The position numbers and the translations under genes were made by a program. Below the pieces are notes generated by a model that did not search any database, was not told the origin of the DNA, and saw nothing but the letters and a program-made list of their open reading frames with translations. From the NCBI GenBank assembly GCA_947034885.2, contig OX344749.2:25435501-25499500 (forward strand): 64,000 nt of DNA. Direction: 5' to 3'. This stretch comes from Thuidium tamariscinum (taxonomy: Eukaryota > Streptophyta > Bryopsida > Hypnales > Thuidiaceae). Of this stretch, positions 36,901-48,900 are shown one piece after another. The number at the start of each line of letters is the position of its first letter. The first letter of the stretch is position 1.

Positions 36901-39900
36901 AAGGTTCCCTATGAAGGAAAAGCTTTGGAAAATTCTTTAAGTAGGAGAATTAGAAAAGTGCCAAAACTCATGAAAATGGGCATATTTAGATTTTAATTTG
37001 TAAAAAATAGGAAAAGTTATTTTTCTCAAATCTAAAAATTGGCCATTTGGGTAGAGTTGATGGTGATGAGATTTTACCAAAAAAATTATCTTAGTACCAT
37101 CATCAATGTTCAGAAATTGCATGCAATGGGAGTGTTGTTTGCATGCATGTGGAGGACATAAAATAATGTATTTTTAGATTTCCTTTGGTAGGAATATGCT
37201 TTCCTACTATGCAAATGCACCATGAAAATTTCAGCTTTAGATCATTAATTTTGGGGACTCCGAACGTAGTAAAAACCCCTAACCTCTGCTTGTGACAAAT
37301 TAAGAAAAATGATTTTTAAATATAAAATTATTATTTTTAATTTCTGAAAAATAAGGGATGTGAAAACCATCAAGTTAGAGAGGTCCAATAATTATTTCAT
37401 ATGTTAGATCTTTAGATTCAAAAGTTATAGCAGAAAAGAATGACGTCACTCCCATTGTGATGGAGAATAGGATCGGCGTTTCTTGCAATGACCCACAAAT
37501 TGTAGACAATCTTATAATTAATTCTATTTTATATCACTAGTACAAAAAAAATGTTTAGATAAAATGTAGTCTACCTAGATAAAAGGGGATTTTGTATTTT
37601 ATATTTATAAAAAAATTAAAAAAATCTATATATATCAATTCATTAGAAAGTTTTTTTTATCATGTATTAGGAATTTAAATCCCCTAAGTTTTTTGCTTTT
37701 AATAAAGTTTAAACATTTCTGGATGTATTAAAAAAAATTGCCATTTTCTTTACTAAGCATTAAATTTTGTACCCATACAAAATATCTATTTTTAAGTTCG
37801 AACTTGATAAAAAAAAAGGGTTTGAATTTGAATATTTTTCTTCAAATTCTAAATAAATACAATATGCTTTTCTTTTATAGTCACCTAATTAAGATTACTT
37901 TGAATTCTATATCAAAATTGTAGGGCATTAATGTTGGAAATTAATTCTTAATACAAATGTTGAAATTTTTGAAATTTTATTCTTTCAAAAACTCCTTCAA
38001 TGAATAGGAGTTTTTCAATTTTTAGCATGTGGCAAACCTTCTTTAATGGAAATAATTAAGTATTTGGAAGATTTTTGCTAATTGTACCCTTCACTTTTAA
38101 ATAGTAGTACAGAAAAATATCTTACATGTGGTTCAAATTAAGACTTCAACCTTTTTGAAATTGAATTATTAAAAAATTTATTATGTATAATGAGTGAAAA
38201 AGGTTAATACAATCAAACTCCAAGAATTTCTATGGATCACCATTTCATTATCAAATAAATTTAAGAGCATCTATAGTTTATGATAAGCTGTTTGTTTTGT
38301 TTGTTTGTTTGTTACATTTAGATCTCTCAAATCGTACATCTCCGGGTTGCATGCTTAATATTTTTGGAAAGGTCTTAGTGAAGAGGCATTAGGAAAAATT
38401 CCAACCCTGCAAGAGGCTACTCAAATGTGTTTAATAGACCCTCCAGTGCAAATACAGAATATTATTATATTATAAAAAATATTTAAAAATTAATTAATTT
38501 TTGAAAATACCAATTTGATGTGGCCCTGGCATGGCATCAATGGTGCCACGTCATTTTCTAAATTTAAACAAATTCAATTTGATTTTTTTTCTGTAATTGC
38601 ATTATAAATGTTCAAAACTTGCGGCCTCTTTGAGGGCTGAAATTTTTCCTAATGGGTATATAGGCTTTATTTTGTGGCATTCTGACCTATGATGGAAAAG
38701 TTATGGATTTTTGAGTTATTTTTGGATCTTGAATAATATTAAGTTATGCTAAATTATGTATTTTTTAGACCGTGTATCCCCTGATCAAGTGCTTGGTATT
38801 GTTGAAAGCCTTTGATAAGGAAGGGAGCATGGGCTTTGTTTCATGACATTTGGACCTATAATGCTGTGAAAGTTATTGAATTTTGAAGTTTTTATTGAAT
38901 CAAAAAATTAGAAAAATATTTTTACTTCACATTTTGGCTATCACAACAGCACTGGGCACATTAAGGTAGGTACATCCAAAAGTGCCAGTTTTTCATACAA
39001 TGCCTAGTTCCTGTTATTATGCTGTTCAGATTTTTTTTACAATCTTGTTGGTGAGTGAAAGCATATTCCAACGCACCAAAGAACAGTGGATTTGGATACC
39101 GTATGCAAAAGTTATTAACAGTCAAAGTGTGTTTCTGAAAGCACCATCTACAGTCTAGGTACATGACTGATTTTGAAAATGTATACACGTTGTACAAGGT
39201 GCTTTAAGGTCAGGTGCTATTTTGGGTGTACCTACCTAAGTTCAAATTGAATATTGTTACTAATTCATATAAGTCCTAGAGTGCAATATTGATTTCAAAC
39301 AAGGACTCTCAAGTGCTTTAGTGATTAAAAATATAGAATTTAACTATGGATCAATAATCAAAGCTTGTAATTTTGAAAATTCCCCATTCAATTTTTTTTT
39401 TGACATAATAGAGTTATTCGCAAAGTGAACTGGAGTTCTCTAGAGTTTCGTCCTCACTTTTGAAACCGGATTTAGCTAGTCTAACACACACAAGACACAC
39501 ATTTATTGAGTTGGGACCACACGGTGGCCCACTTAGGCATGGTTTTGGCTTTGGTTTGAGGCTTGGAAGGTGGGGGGGACAATAGCAGCTAAAATCTTGG
39601 GATGTGTCATGAACTCTCATTGGCTCAAACTTCGGTCCAAATTTTTTTTCTCACCTTTTTGGAGGTTTAGAAAGTTTGGTACCCACTTTCTACATCAAGG
39701 TTGCAAACTGGAGTTTGAGAGGGGACTTTACGAATAACTCTAATGGAATAAGTTTTCTATGGGGCTTGTCAGAAGACACTTATGCTTTTCTGACGGGGGA
39801 ACTTTGGTGTAGAGTGTGGGAACACATATGAGATTGAACTTTAGTGCCACTAGGTTTTAACCCTAAAACATCTCGATCCTTTTTTGAATTTTTGCACATT

Positions 39901-42900
39901 TTTGCTTATAGCTTTGTACAGATATATCATTTACCAGAATTTAATGAATTTGGTCATTAAGGAAGGTTGTCTCTTCTAAATTCAAGTGTTACATTTGATA
40001 AATGAAAAGTTGATTGGATGAAACAAGGCCTTGAAGCCCTCTGTTCATCGTCCATAATATGGACGTTGGAGTGCTTCAGGGTTAAAGAAGGAAGGAGTTG
40101 CTTTGATCAATGTTGATTAGGGTTTAGATTAGAATGAATTCTTTGTGCTATTCTTTCATTGTTAGAGTTATGAGGCATAGATTTTGAGTGATTAGGTCTT
40201 ATGCTTTTGATTTTTGTAGAGGTGAGTTTTGCCTCGATTGAGCATTTTGAATTTGAATTGATAAGACTATTTGGGATTTTGTGGACAATTAGATAATGAT
40301 GATGAGGGAGCTGGTGTTGTTTCTAGAGACATTGATGGTGTATATAAGTTTAGTTTTTTTTCATTTCTTGCCAAAGTGGCGATATTTCATTTTGCTAGAA
40401 AGCTCCAAAATCTCAACATTCATCCATATATTGGAGAGAAAATATCATATTAGCACATAATACATATCTATTGTTCTATTTTCATCCATTATTTGGCAAT
40501 TTTATCCACAATTTAAATTTTTTTTGAAGTTTATTGGCAATTTCATCTAAAATTTTATTGTTTTTTTTCCTATAGGCTTGGTACCAGGTCAAAAAAATTG
40601 GTGCAATTTTGCACCAAATTGCAAAAAAACCCACCTTGGTGTATATTGTCTTAACCCCTAGAGGACCACTGTCCCCTTAGGGGACAATTTGGAGTTTGGG
40701 CAAGTTCCGTAGACCTCAGTTTTCAATGAATCTTTTTGAAACTTTCTCATAAGATAGGAAAACTGATTAGCTTCATGGGAATGTAATTTTTATTTCAATT
40801 GGTGACCGGGAGCAAAAGTTATACCACAAAAAGCACGGATTTTAGTTTAGTGGGCAGAATTTTTTTTTGCAAAAAGTCAAAAAAGTCAAAAATAAATAAA
40901 TTATTATTATTATTATTTTTGCCTGCATATGAAGCTTTGATTCACTCTATTGGACTTATAATGAGAAAGTTATGGACAATCTTGTTTTTCGGGTAATCTA
41001 AACAATTTCTTGAAAAAATAACTTATAGGATTCATTTTTTAATGCAATTTTCACAATTTTTCAAAACAAATTGTTGGACAAGGTTATGTTTACTTGCTAG
41101 AACAATCTCACCATTGGAATTATTGTATTTCAATCCCATCTTAGAGTTATTAACAATTTAGTTTTTCTTTCAATCTTGGACCTACATGTACATAACAATT
41201 TTTTAAAGAATGAAAATCAAGTGTTTTTGTGTGAAATTTTTTTCCTAGATTCTCAACTCAATTTATTAACACAAAAATTATAAATGCAAAGTTCATAGTG
41301 CAATTTTGTTTTACAAATGCCAGTCAAAGTCATCTAAAATTGCAAATCACAGTTTAAAAAAACTTGTATTTCCAACTTTGAATGCTCATATCTTCCAATT
41401 TGTACGGTCAAATTTCATGAAATTTTTACCACTTGATTTCAATCAAGTTAAGTACAAGACCCTACGTTTAGATTCTTAAAAAATTATTATTTTTGTTTTC
41501 TTGGGTGAATGCAACAAAAATGGCAGTTTTGAGAGGTTTTTGACAGAAAAAAGGCCTTGGTCCTTTAGGGGTTAATAAAGTATTGCGTGATTTCCTTTTC
41601 TTTTGAATCATTTTCATTGAAGATATTTGTTTTTTAACACTCTATTTTTAGACATTTAAACTGACTTTAGAATCTGTAGGTGAGCAGAGTTTTTTCTTTA
41701 GGTAGTAGTAGACTTACTTGGTCATAAATAGGTTTTGAATTTAGTGTAGAATGTTGTTTGTAGGAAGTAATGTAAAAGCACTATCAAATTGAAGGTAGCC
41801 ATAGTCACACTAGAACAATGCATAGCACATGTAGCTAGTGCCACAGGCTAGGGGCTTTGTTCAAACGTCAAATTACATGGCATGAAATGTACTTCATATT
41901 TTTATTAATGTCACTATTCAAGCTGATACGCTTATGGTTTGAATTTATTACTATATAATTTGGATTTCATGTGATGGCAAGATCTTATTCATCATTTGGT
42001 GATGATGAGATGTTTTGAGTTAAATTCTTGATGGAGCAATTAATTCATATTAATTTACATTGGATCTTTTGTAGCTCATAATGAACAAGAGGTTTCTAAG
42101 TGGGCATATTTTGAGAAAAACAAAGTTGGTATTGAAGTTGCAATAGCATGTTGTAGGGATGGGTTTAAGGTAGCAACACCCATAACCGTCAAAATAAGCA
42201 ATTCAGTAGAGTTGAAGGTCTCTTTTTCTAAAAAAGAAATATTTTTACAGTATTAGCAATTGAAAATCATGAATTAAAAAAATATAGAATTTTTGGAGAA
42301 GGCATCTTATTTCTATGAATTTTCAAAGTAGAAGTGACTAGGGCACCCTATACCGCACTCTAATAAATCTACCTTGATTCTTACAAGAAAATCTAAAAAA
42401 TTCAAAGTTTACCAATTAAAATTAAGAATGGGTGATAGTTTCAAGGTACTCTTGAAGACAATTTAAGAGCACTTGTGAGCCCTCGAGATGGCACTTAGAG
42501 CTCTGGGTCCATTTTTTGCGATTAAATTGCGAAATCTAGCTAAAAATACAAGAAAAATACATAAAAAAGAGAATTGAAGGAGTTTTGGTGGCAGTCTATA
42601 CCAAAATGGTGAAAACCTGCTTAGAAGGTGGAAAATTCCTAATTCTAGGAATTTCTATCATTTTGAGTCTCAAAAGTACGTTTGAATGAAGATTTAGTAG
42701 TTCCTAGAGAAATGAGGAATGAGAGTTAGTTAGTCCTAGTCTCTGTTTGTGCAAAATCAACCTTTTGAGGATGCACATGATATACTGACTAAGCCGAAAG
42801 AGTCTACTACAAGCCTAGAAGATCTACCAAGGCCTACATTCAATTTTAGAATAAATGGGATTTAAAGGTAAAACAATTACATGTGACTTGGAGAATTGGA

Positions 42901-45900
42901 ATTTCACAAGATGGAAGATGGAAGATTGGGGATTGAAGACTACGGAAAGGTGTTCCCAGGGTAGGAACATGCCAAAAGCGAAGAAGAATTAGACAATTGT
43001 CCAAGATTTCCGGGTATCGGGAATTAAATTGTCCAATCAGGCAAAATAATTTCAAATTACTAAAAATAGAATAGTGCAAGGTTGTGTGGAACTTACACTA
43101 AGAATCTAGGAGTGCCCTAGATTTTATCCAAATTATTTCGTATTTTTTTGAAATTCCATGTTGACTCCATGGGAAGTCAACCGCACATAGAAATGTTCGT
43201 AAATTCCTAGAAATTATGTATGACTCGGTAAAATCTCATTAAAAATTAGGATAGGATTTTATGTGATGAATAAGCGCTTGGTCAAGTTTGAAGACATTCT
43301 GACATTCCCAACTACCAGAACCGGCATTGACATCGAATTTCAATGAAATTTACAATTTGGCAGCAAGTTGACCGACGTATCAAGAGCAAATGATGTCCGA
43401 TTGTCGCAAATAAGGAGTTGTTCCTTGCTCTCACATACATTCCTAATAATCCTAGCCTGACAGATTCATCAAAATGCACAAATCCTAAAAGTTAGATTAT
43501 TGACTTTTAATTGGAGTTACCGTAATTCCAATTCGGGTGCGCAAACAGCCTAAGAGTGAGGGATAAGGGATCCTTTAGGCTAATTGGGGTCTTCTGAAGA
43601 CAATGGCGCAAATGGTTTTTCGTTTCAATTTGTTCCCTAAAAGATAGAGAGGGTCAGCTCTTAGTTTGACTTTTTAATCGTTAATTGCGGTTAATTAAAA
43701 GTGATTTTGGAAATATCTCTTGGAAAATCAAAGATTGAGTTTAGTCAAGATCTCTTCTTTGCGTAAAAAGCCATCTTTGGGCTAAAGAAAAACAATTTTC
43801 AAAATGACTTTTGGTTAATTTGCAAAATATCTACGTAAATTAGGGTTAATTCCAAAATATCTTGGGTTAAGATCTTGGATTTGATTTGGCCAAGATTTCA
43901 CTAGCTAAATGGGGATGTTTTTATAAATTTCCACCATTAAAAAATTATTATTTTGAAATTACATTAGAGTAGTTTAGGATGGAAAGTAACAAAGTGTTTT
44001 CACTGACAATTTACCAGGAGGGGCCCAACCATGGGTATATAAGGGCCCCCCTCGAGGTTGCTAGTACCCTTGTTTCTTGCACCGACACTTTGTTCTTCTT
44101 CCATGCTACCAACATGGTCGGAGCACTACTTGGACCAAAAATCTTGGCCAAGTCTTGTTTTGTGTTTTGATATTGGAATTTTGAAGGCTTAGGGCCCCTT
44201 CAATCGATTCTAGGAACTTTTTATTGTGAAAAGGCCAAGTCTTGACTATTTCCGTGGAAATTTCAAGCATTGAGTGCCAAAGTTCGGTTCAAACATTGTC
44301 ATGTGTACCTCCTTTGGTGGCAAAATCTTGAAATACTAAGAAGTTTTGAGAATTTAAAGTGAAAGTTCGGTTCAACACTGTCATGCGTACCTCTTTTTGC
44401 GATTAAAATTCTTAAAATATTATCAGAGAAATCTTTATACGGCGAAGCTCTAGTCTCCTATTGATTGGAAGGAAAAGGGTAGAAATCTAAAGCACCATAA
44501 AAACTCCAAATTCATGATTAGGAGCTAAGCAAATTTGGGGAAAGACTAGTGTGATACTTCTAGCTAATCACCCTTTACATCCCATGATCTCAAAAAACCC
44601 GGGATTTACGGAAGAGATGGCTTAGTAATTGTCTTCATTCTACAACATCCCACCCTTATAGTACTCGTTTATTATTTATTCCGCTCAATTATGCTCATGA
44701 GATAGAAATTAGTGCAATTAGAGTTTGAAATGAGTTCAATTAGAGGTTCCCTGTAGTTAGTACTAAGTTCAAAAATCCACCAAAAACCTTACTTGTTGAC
44801 CAAAATTTAGATTAGAATATTGAGTTCAAAAGAAAAAGAGACTCAATCCAAGACCGAACTAGCCAGTCGACCAGCCCAGCCAGACCGAACTGGCAGTCGA
44901 CCAACATACAGATCAAGTAAGGCCCCGACACCCCACCTGCCAATTGTGCCGCGCCACGTGGCAGACGCTGACGCGTCGGGGGGAAGGGTCCGACCAACCC
45001 GAGGCCGCCACGTGGTCAGGGTCGGGCGGGGTACCAACACCGTGACTGAGACCAACGTTGTACTGGGAGTGGGGAGTCGGGAGCGGCACTGGGATAGTCG
45101 AGAGTCCAGGACCAAACCGAACTCGGTGAGCTCACGAATCACTTGATCAAAATCTCAAAAACTTGATTTTGGAAAAAATCTCTAGATTGGCAGTTGGAGC
45201 CACAACCCTTCCGTCTTTTTTTTAAATTTTCTCTAAAAATCTAATTTTTGGAATCTCAACATTCTTTACTAAAACTTCACTTAAACTCCTAATGCCATAG
45301 CCATATCCCTCTCAAAGTTGTTGCAAAACACTCCGAAACAAGAATGAAATAGAAGGAGGGAGGGATTAGGAAGATTAAGGCGAAGGAATCCTAACAAGGG
45401 AAGCAATTTCCATTAAAAAATTCATTTTTGTGGAATAACACTATTGAACTTGATTCTTATTCCTCAGGGGTTGACCCTTGGGAATAAAATACCAATTTCT
45501 TTAGAATATTACTATTGAGATTATTCTCGTTCTTTAGGAATGTTCTACATTCTTTGGTAGTTAGTCATTAATTAGATTCTTAGAAGGTTTGGATTTTGTT
45601 GGTTTTGTTTTATTAGGCCTAATAAGCCAAAAAACAAAAAACAAATTGACAACCAATTTCTTTAAAAATTAACGCAAATTCAAAAATTAATTAGATTTGA
45701 TGATAATTTTTGATTTAAAATATTTTAATAAGACAAAAGGGAAAAGACAAATTGACAACTAATTTTTTCAAGAATTAACAAGAATTCAAAATTAATTAGA
45801 TTTGAAAAGATTTGATGATAATTTTTTATTTAAAATATTTTAATAAGACAAAAGGGAAAAGACAAATTGACAACTAATTTCTTCAAGAATTAACAAGAAT

Positions 45901-48900
45901 TCAAAATTAATTAGATTTAAAAAGATTTGATGATAATTTCTTATTCAAAATAATTAATTTCATTTTGAAATTCAAATATTAAACAAAAGAACAAAATTAA
46001 CAATAACAAAACACTAACCATTAAATTCCCATTGAACTTTAGAATAGGTAGGCTAGATTAATTTGTAGTATTTTTCCATTACCGTGAAATTAGGAATAAA
46101 AGGAAAATACACAATTAATTTAGAACTATATTACCATTAGTTTTTTAGCCAGGTTGAAGTTTATTTACCAATGACGTGAAAATTATCATGGATTAGATGG
46201 AGAGCCGTGATGATTTCAATGGCGAGGTTGTGGGAGAGTACCTTCATATGATGATGTTCAATGACGGGACTATGGAGATCTACGCGGAAGAATTAAACCA
46301 ATCCCATTTGATTTTTATTCTCATTGTTTTATTGCTAAGTTTCTTCTTACCAAACGTGTGGAATTAGAAATCGATAGAATTTTAACTACTAAATTAGGAT
46401 AGGATAGAATAGAATAGCCAAAATTGTAGACTCAAATTAGACTAAAAACACTTAAAAGACGTGACTAAAAGAGTTCATTGCTTGGAAGGCTCTCTTTGAA
46501 CACTCAATTAGAGAGAAAACTCAATTAAACACAAGACCCATGTGATAAACTTCTAGCTCGAGGGTGGAGTTAGAAGCGCTCACAGCACTCTACTTGCCAG
46601 TTATGGGTGCAGTGACAGTTATGGATGCTGCTACCTTATAGATGTGAGTTTTATCAAGTTTGTTCATGATCCTAGTCAATGAGTTATTTATTAGTGCAAA
46701 TGTTATCATCTAAACATTCAATTTTTGTTGATGTCTCATTAAGGTTTGGTCTATGGATCACGCTTTAAGTGCTTTGCATCCCTTGTTGCAATTTTGACAT
46801 GGACGAGGAAGGCAAGTATTATATGGGGAGGTGGTCTTATAGATGGATGTAAGGTTGATTGGGTTCAACATTTTGTTTGGTGTATTGAATTTGAAGAACA
46901 AAAAATTATTACAAAATCTATGTATTTGCATGTATGATTGTTGTGTCTCATTTACAATTGTATCTTACTTTGAAGATTTTTTTATGCACACTCTATAGTT
47001 TTAAGAAAAAAAATTCTATAGAGTATTGGTCCAAATATCTTTTTGTTGTAAGGTGAATCTATTGAACTAGAAATTTATTGTAGTCATTGTTTCTTTCTAA
47101 ACCCTAGCAGTTTATTCTTTTCAAAATGTAGTGTACAACTATAGTTAGGCATGAGTACTTTTCAAATCTTTCAAGGTATATGAATGATCAACAAAGCATT
47201 TGCTTATCTTGTGCAGTCTTGGAGCAATTTTTTGTCCAAGTATTGAAGTTCAAGAGTTGGGTCCTCATATTGTTGAAGACATTAGTTCAATTGCCTTTGG
47301 ATTTTTTTGATAGGGTTGTCACTTGTTTGGAATTGAAAAAGAATAATTCTTGAATCAAATACTTGGGCAATGATTAGTGAGGAATTTATATAGGGCACAT
47401 GTTTGAAAATAAAACCAATGAGATACTCAACTTAATTGCTTAGATTGTGAAGGTTATGCAAAGTGACTCCATTCTAGGGATCAATGCAAGTATTACCTAG
47501 AGATGCACAAGAATGGTGACTTAAAGCTTAATAGTCTAATAGACATTGTTTTCTATTTGGATATACATTTTTTGGATGTAATTATGATGACTCAGCTAGT
47601 GAAACTCTTAGCTTACATTGACATTGATACCTTAGAAGGTTGTAAACTCCATAACAATTGAGAAGTTGTCTTCACAAAAATGCTTCCAAATGAATGTAAA
47701 GTTGAGATGAAATTGTAAAGTTTGATTACCAATAGTTTGCTACTATTGAAAACTAATTCTATAGCATAAGAGGATTTCTAGTTGGTTTACAAGACTGTGA
47801 GTTTCCAAATGTTGGGAACGCATTGGGAACGCTAGGAACGCGATGCTGATGTGGTCGAGCAAGTGCCATGTCAGAAAATAATAATAATTTATTAATTTTA
47901 ATTAATTATTAAATAATTTTTTTGCTTTTTAATACATTCTGAAGTTTTTTGGAAGTTTTTTTTCAAAATTCAAAAATTTAGACCAGCAAGGGGTTGGTCT
48001 ACAATAGTGGGAACAGTTTTAGTGAACACCCCTAAAATGGTCTTTTGGGGGCCCAAAAATCCTCTTATGGTCACTTGTTTGATTTTTTTGTAATTTGGAG
48101 CATCTTCAATGCAACTAGCAACTTGATTTTGGAGAAAAGTAATTTTTGATCATTAGGAAGTTAGAAACTTACTTGAGGGCAATAAGAATTGTCCATGTGT
48201 TTAAAGAAAACTAAAAAAACTAGGTGGGGATCAAATTTGGCTTAAAGTAAGTCATTTGAGTATAATAATGCCTTATGTCATCTTGTGAGTGGAGCAAGGT
48301 GACATTGACCTTTAAATATCTAATGTAGAAATTTTATTTGGATATTTCTAATGTACTTCTCCAAATATAGTATGAAACTTTCTTTTTAAATGGTTTGCCT
48401 TGTTGGAGAAGCTAAACTCCTAAAAACAATTTTTACTAAAGTTTTGTAGGAAGGAAAATGGAATTGACATCCAACATAAGTTGCTTCATATATTTTAGAC
48501 CTTCACATGGAATAAGACAAATTTTGAAGTTGAATGCAATGGTTACTAAAAGTGACTACCTCCTAAAATGTAAGAGTACATTGTTGGTACATTGAAGAAA
48601 AGAAAATGAACCTTTGAGTCATGATTGCTTATAGAACATGGGCGCTTTCAAATCAAACTTCTATAGACAAACCCAAAAAAGCTCTGATTTCTATTGCAAT
48701 CCATCTTCTTCTTTTCAATACAATCCTTGCATCTTTACATTCTTGAGAATTTGAATACTTCTACAACATGATTATAGGACTAATGTGGGACCATTTATAT
48801 ACAGTAGTTCCATTTGCATTCTAATAGGAAGTCTAAATGTTAACATCCACTAACCACATGTTATGTATCTCTTTTTTCTCAAAAAGATTTTGATCAAAGA

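Noticed and set aside
40271-40345. Possible exon (GFCGQLDNDDEGAGVVSRDIDG)
   Set aside because: No consistent splice phase with neighbouring exon candidates and no donor at its end.
44820-45146. 108- and 99-codon ORFs on opposite strands
   Set aside because: Both follow from the lack of stop codons in the GC-rich patch.
42480-46300. LTR retrotransposon
   Set aside because: Composition and a TATA-like motif are suggestive, but I found no pair of long terminal repeats and no recognisable polyprotein segment.
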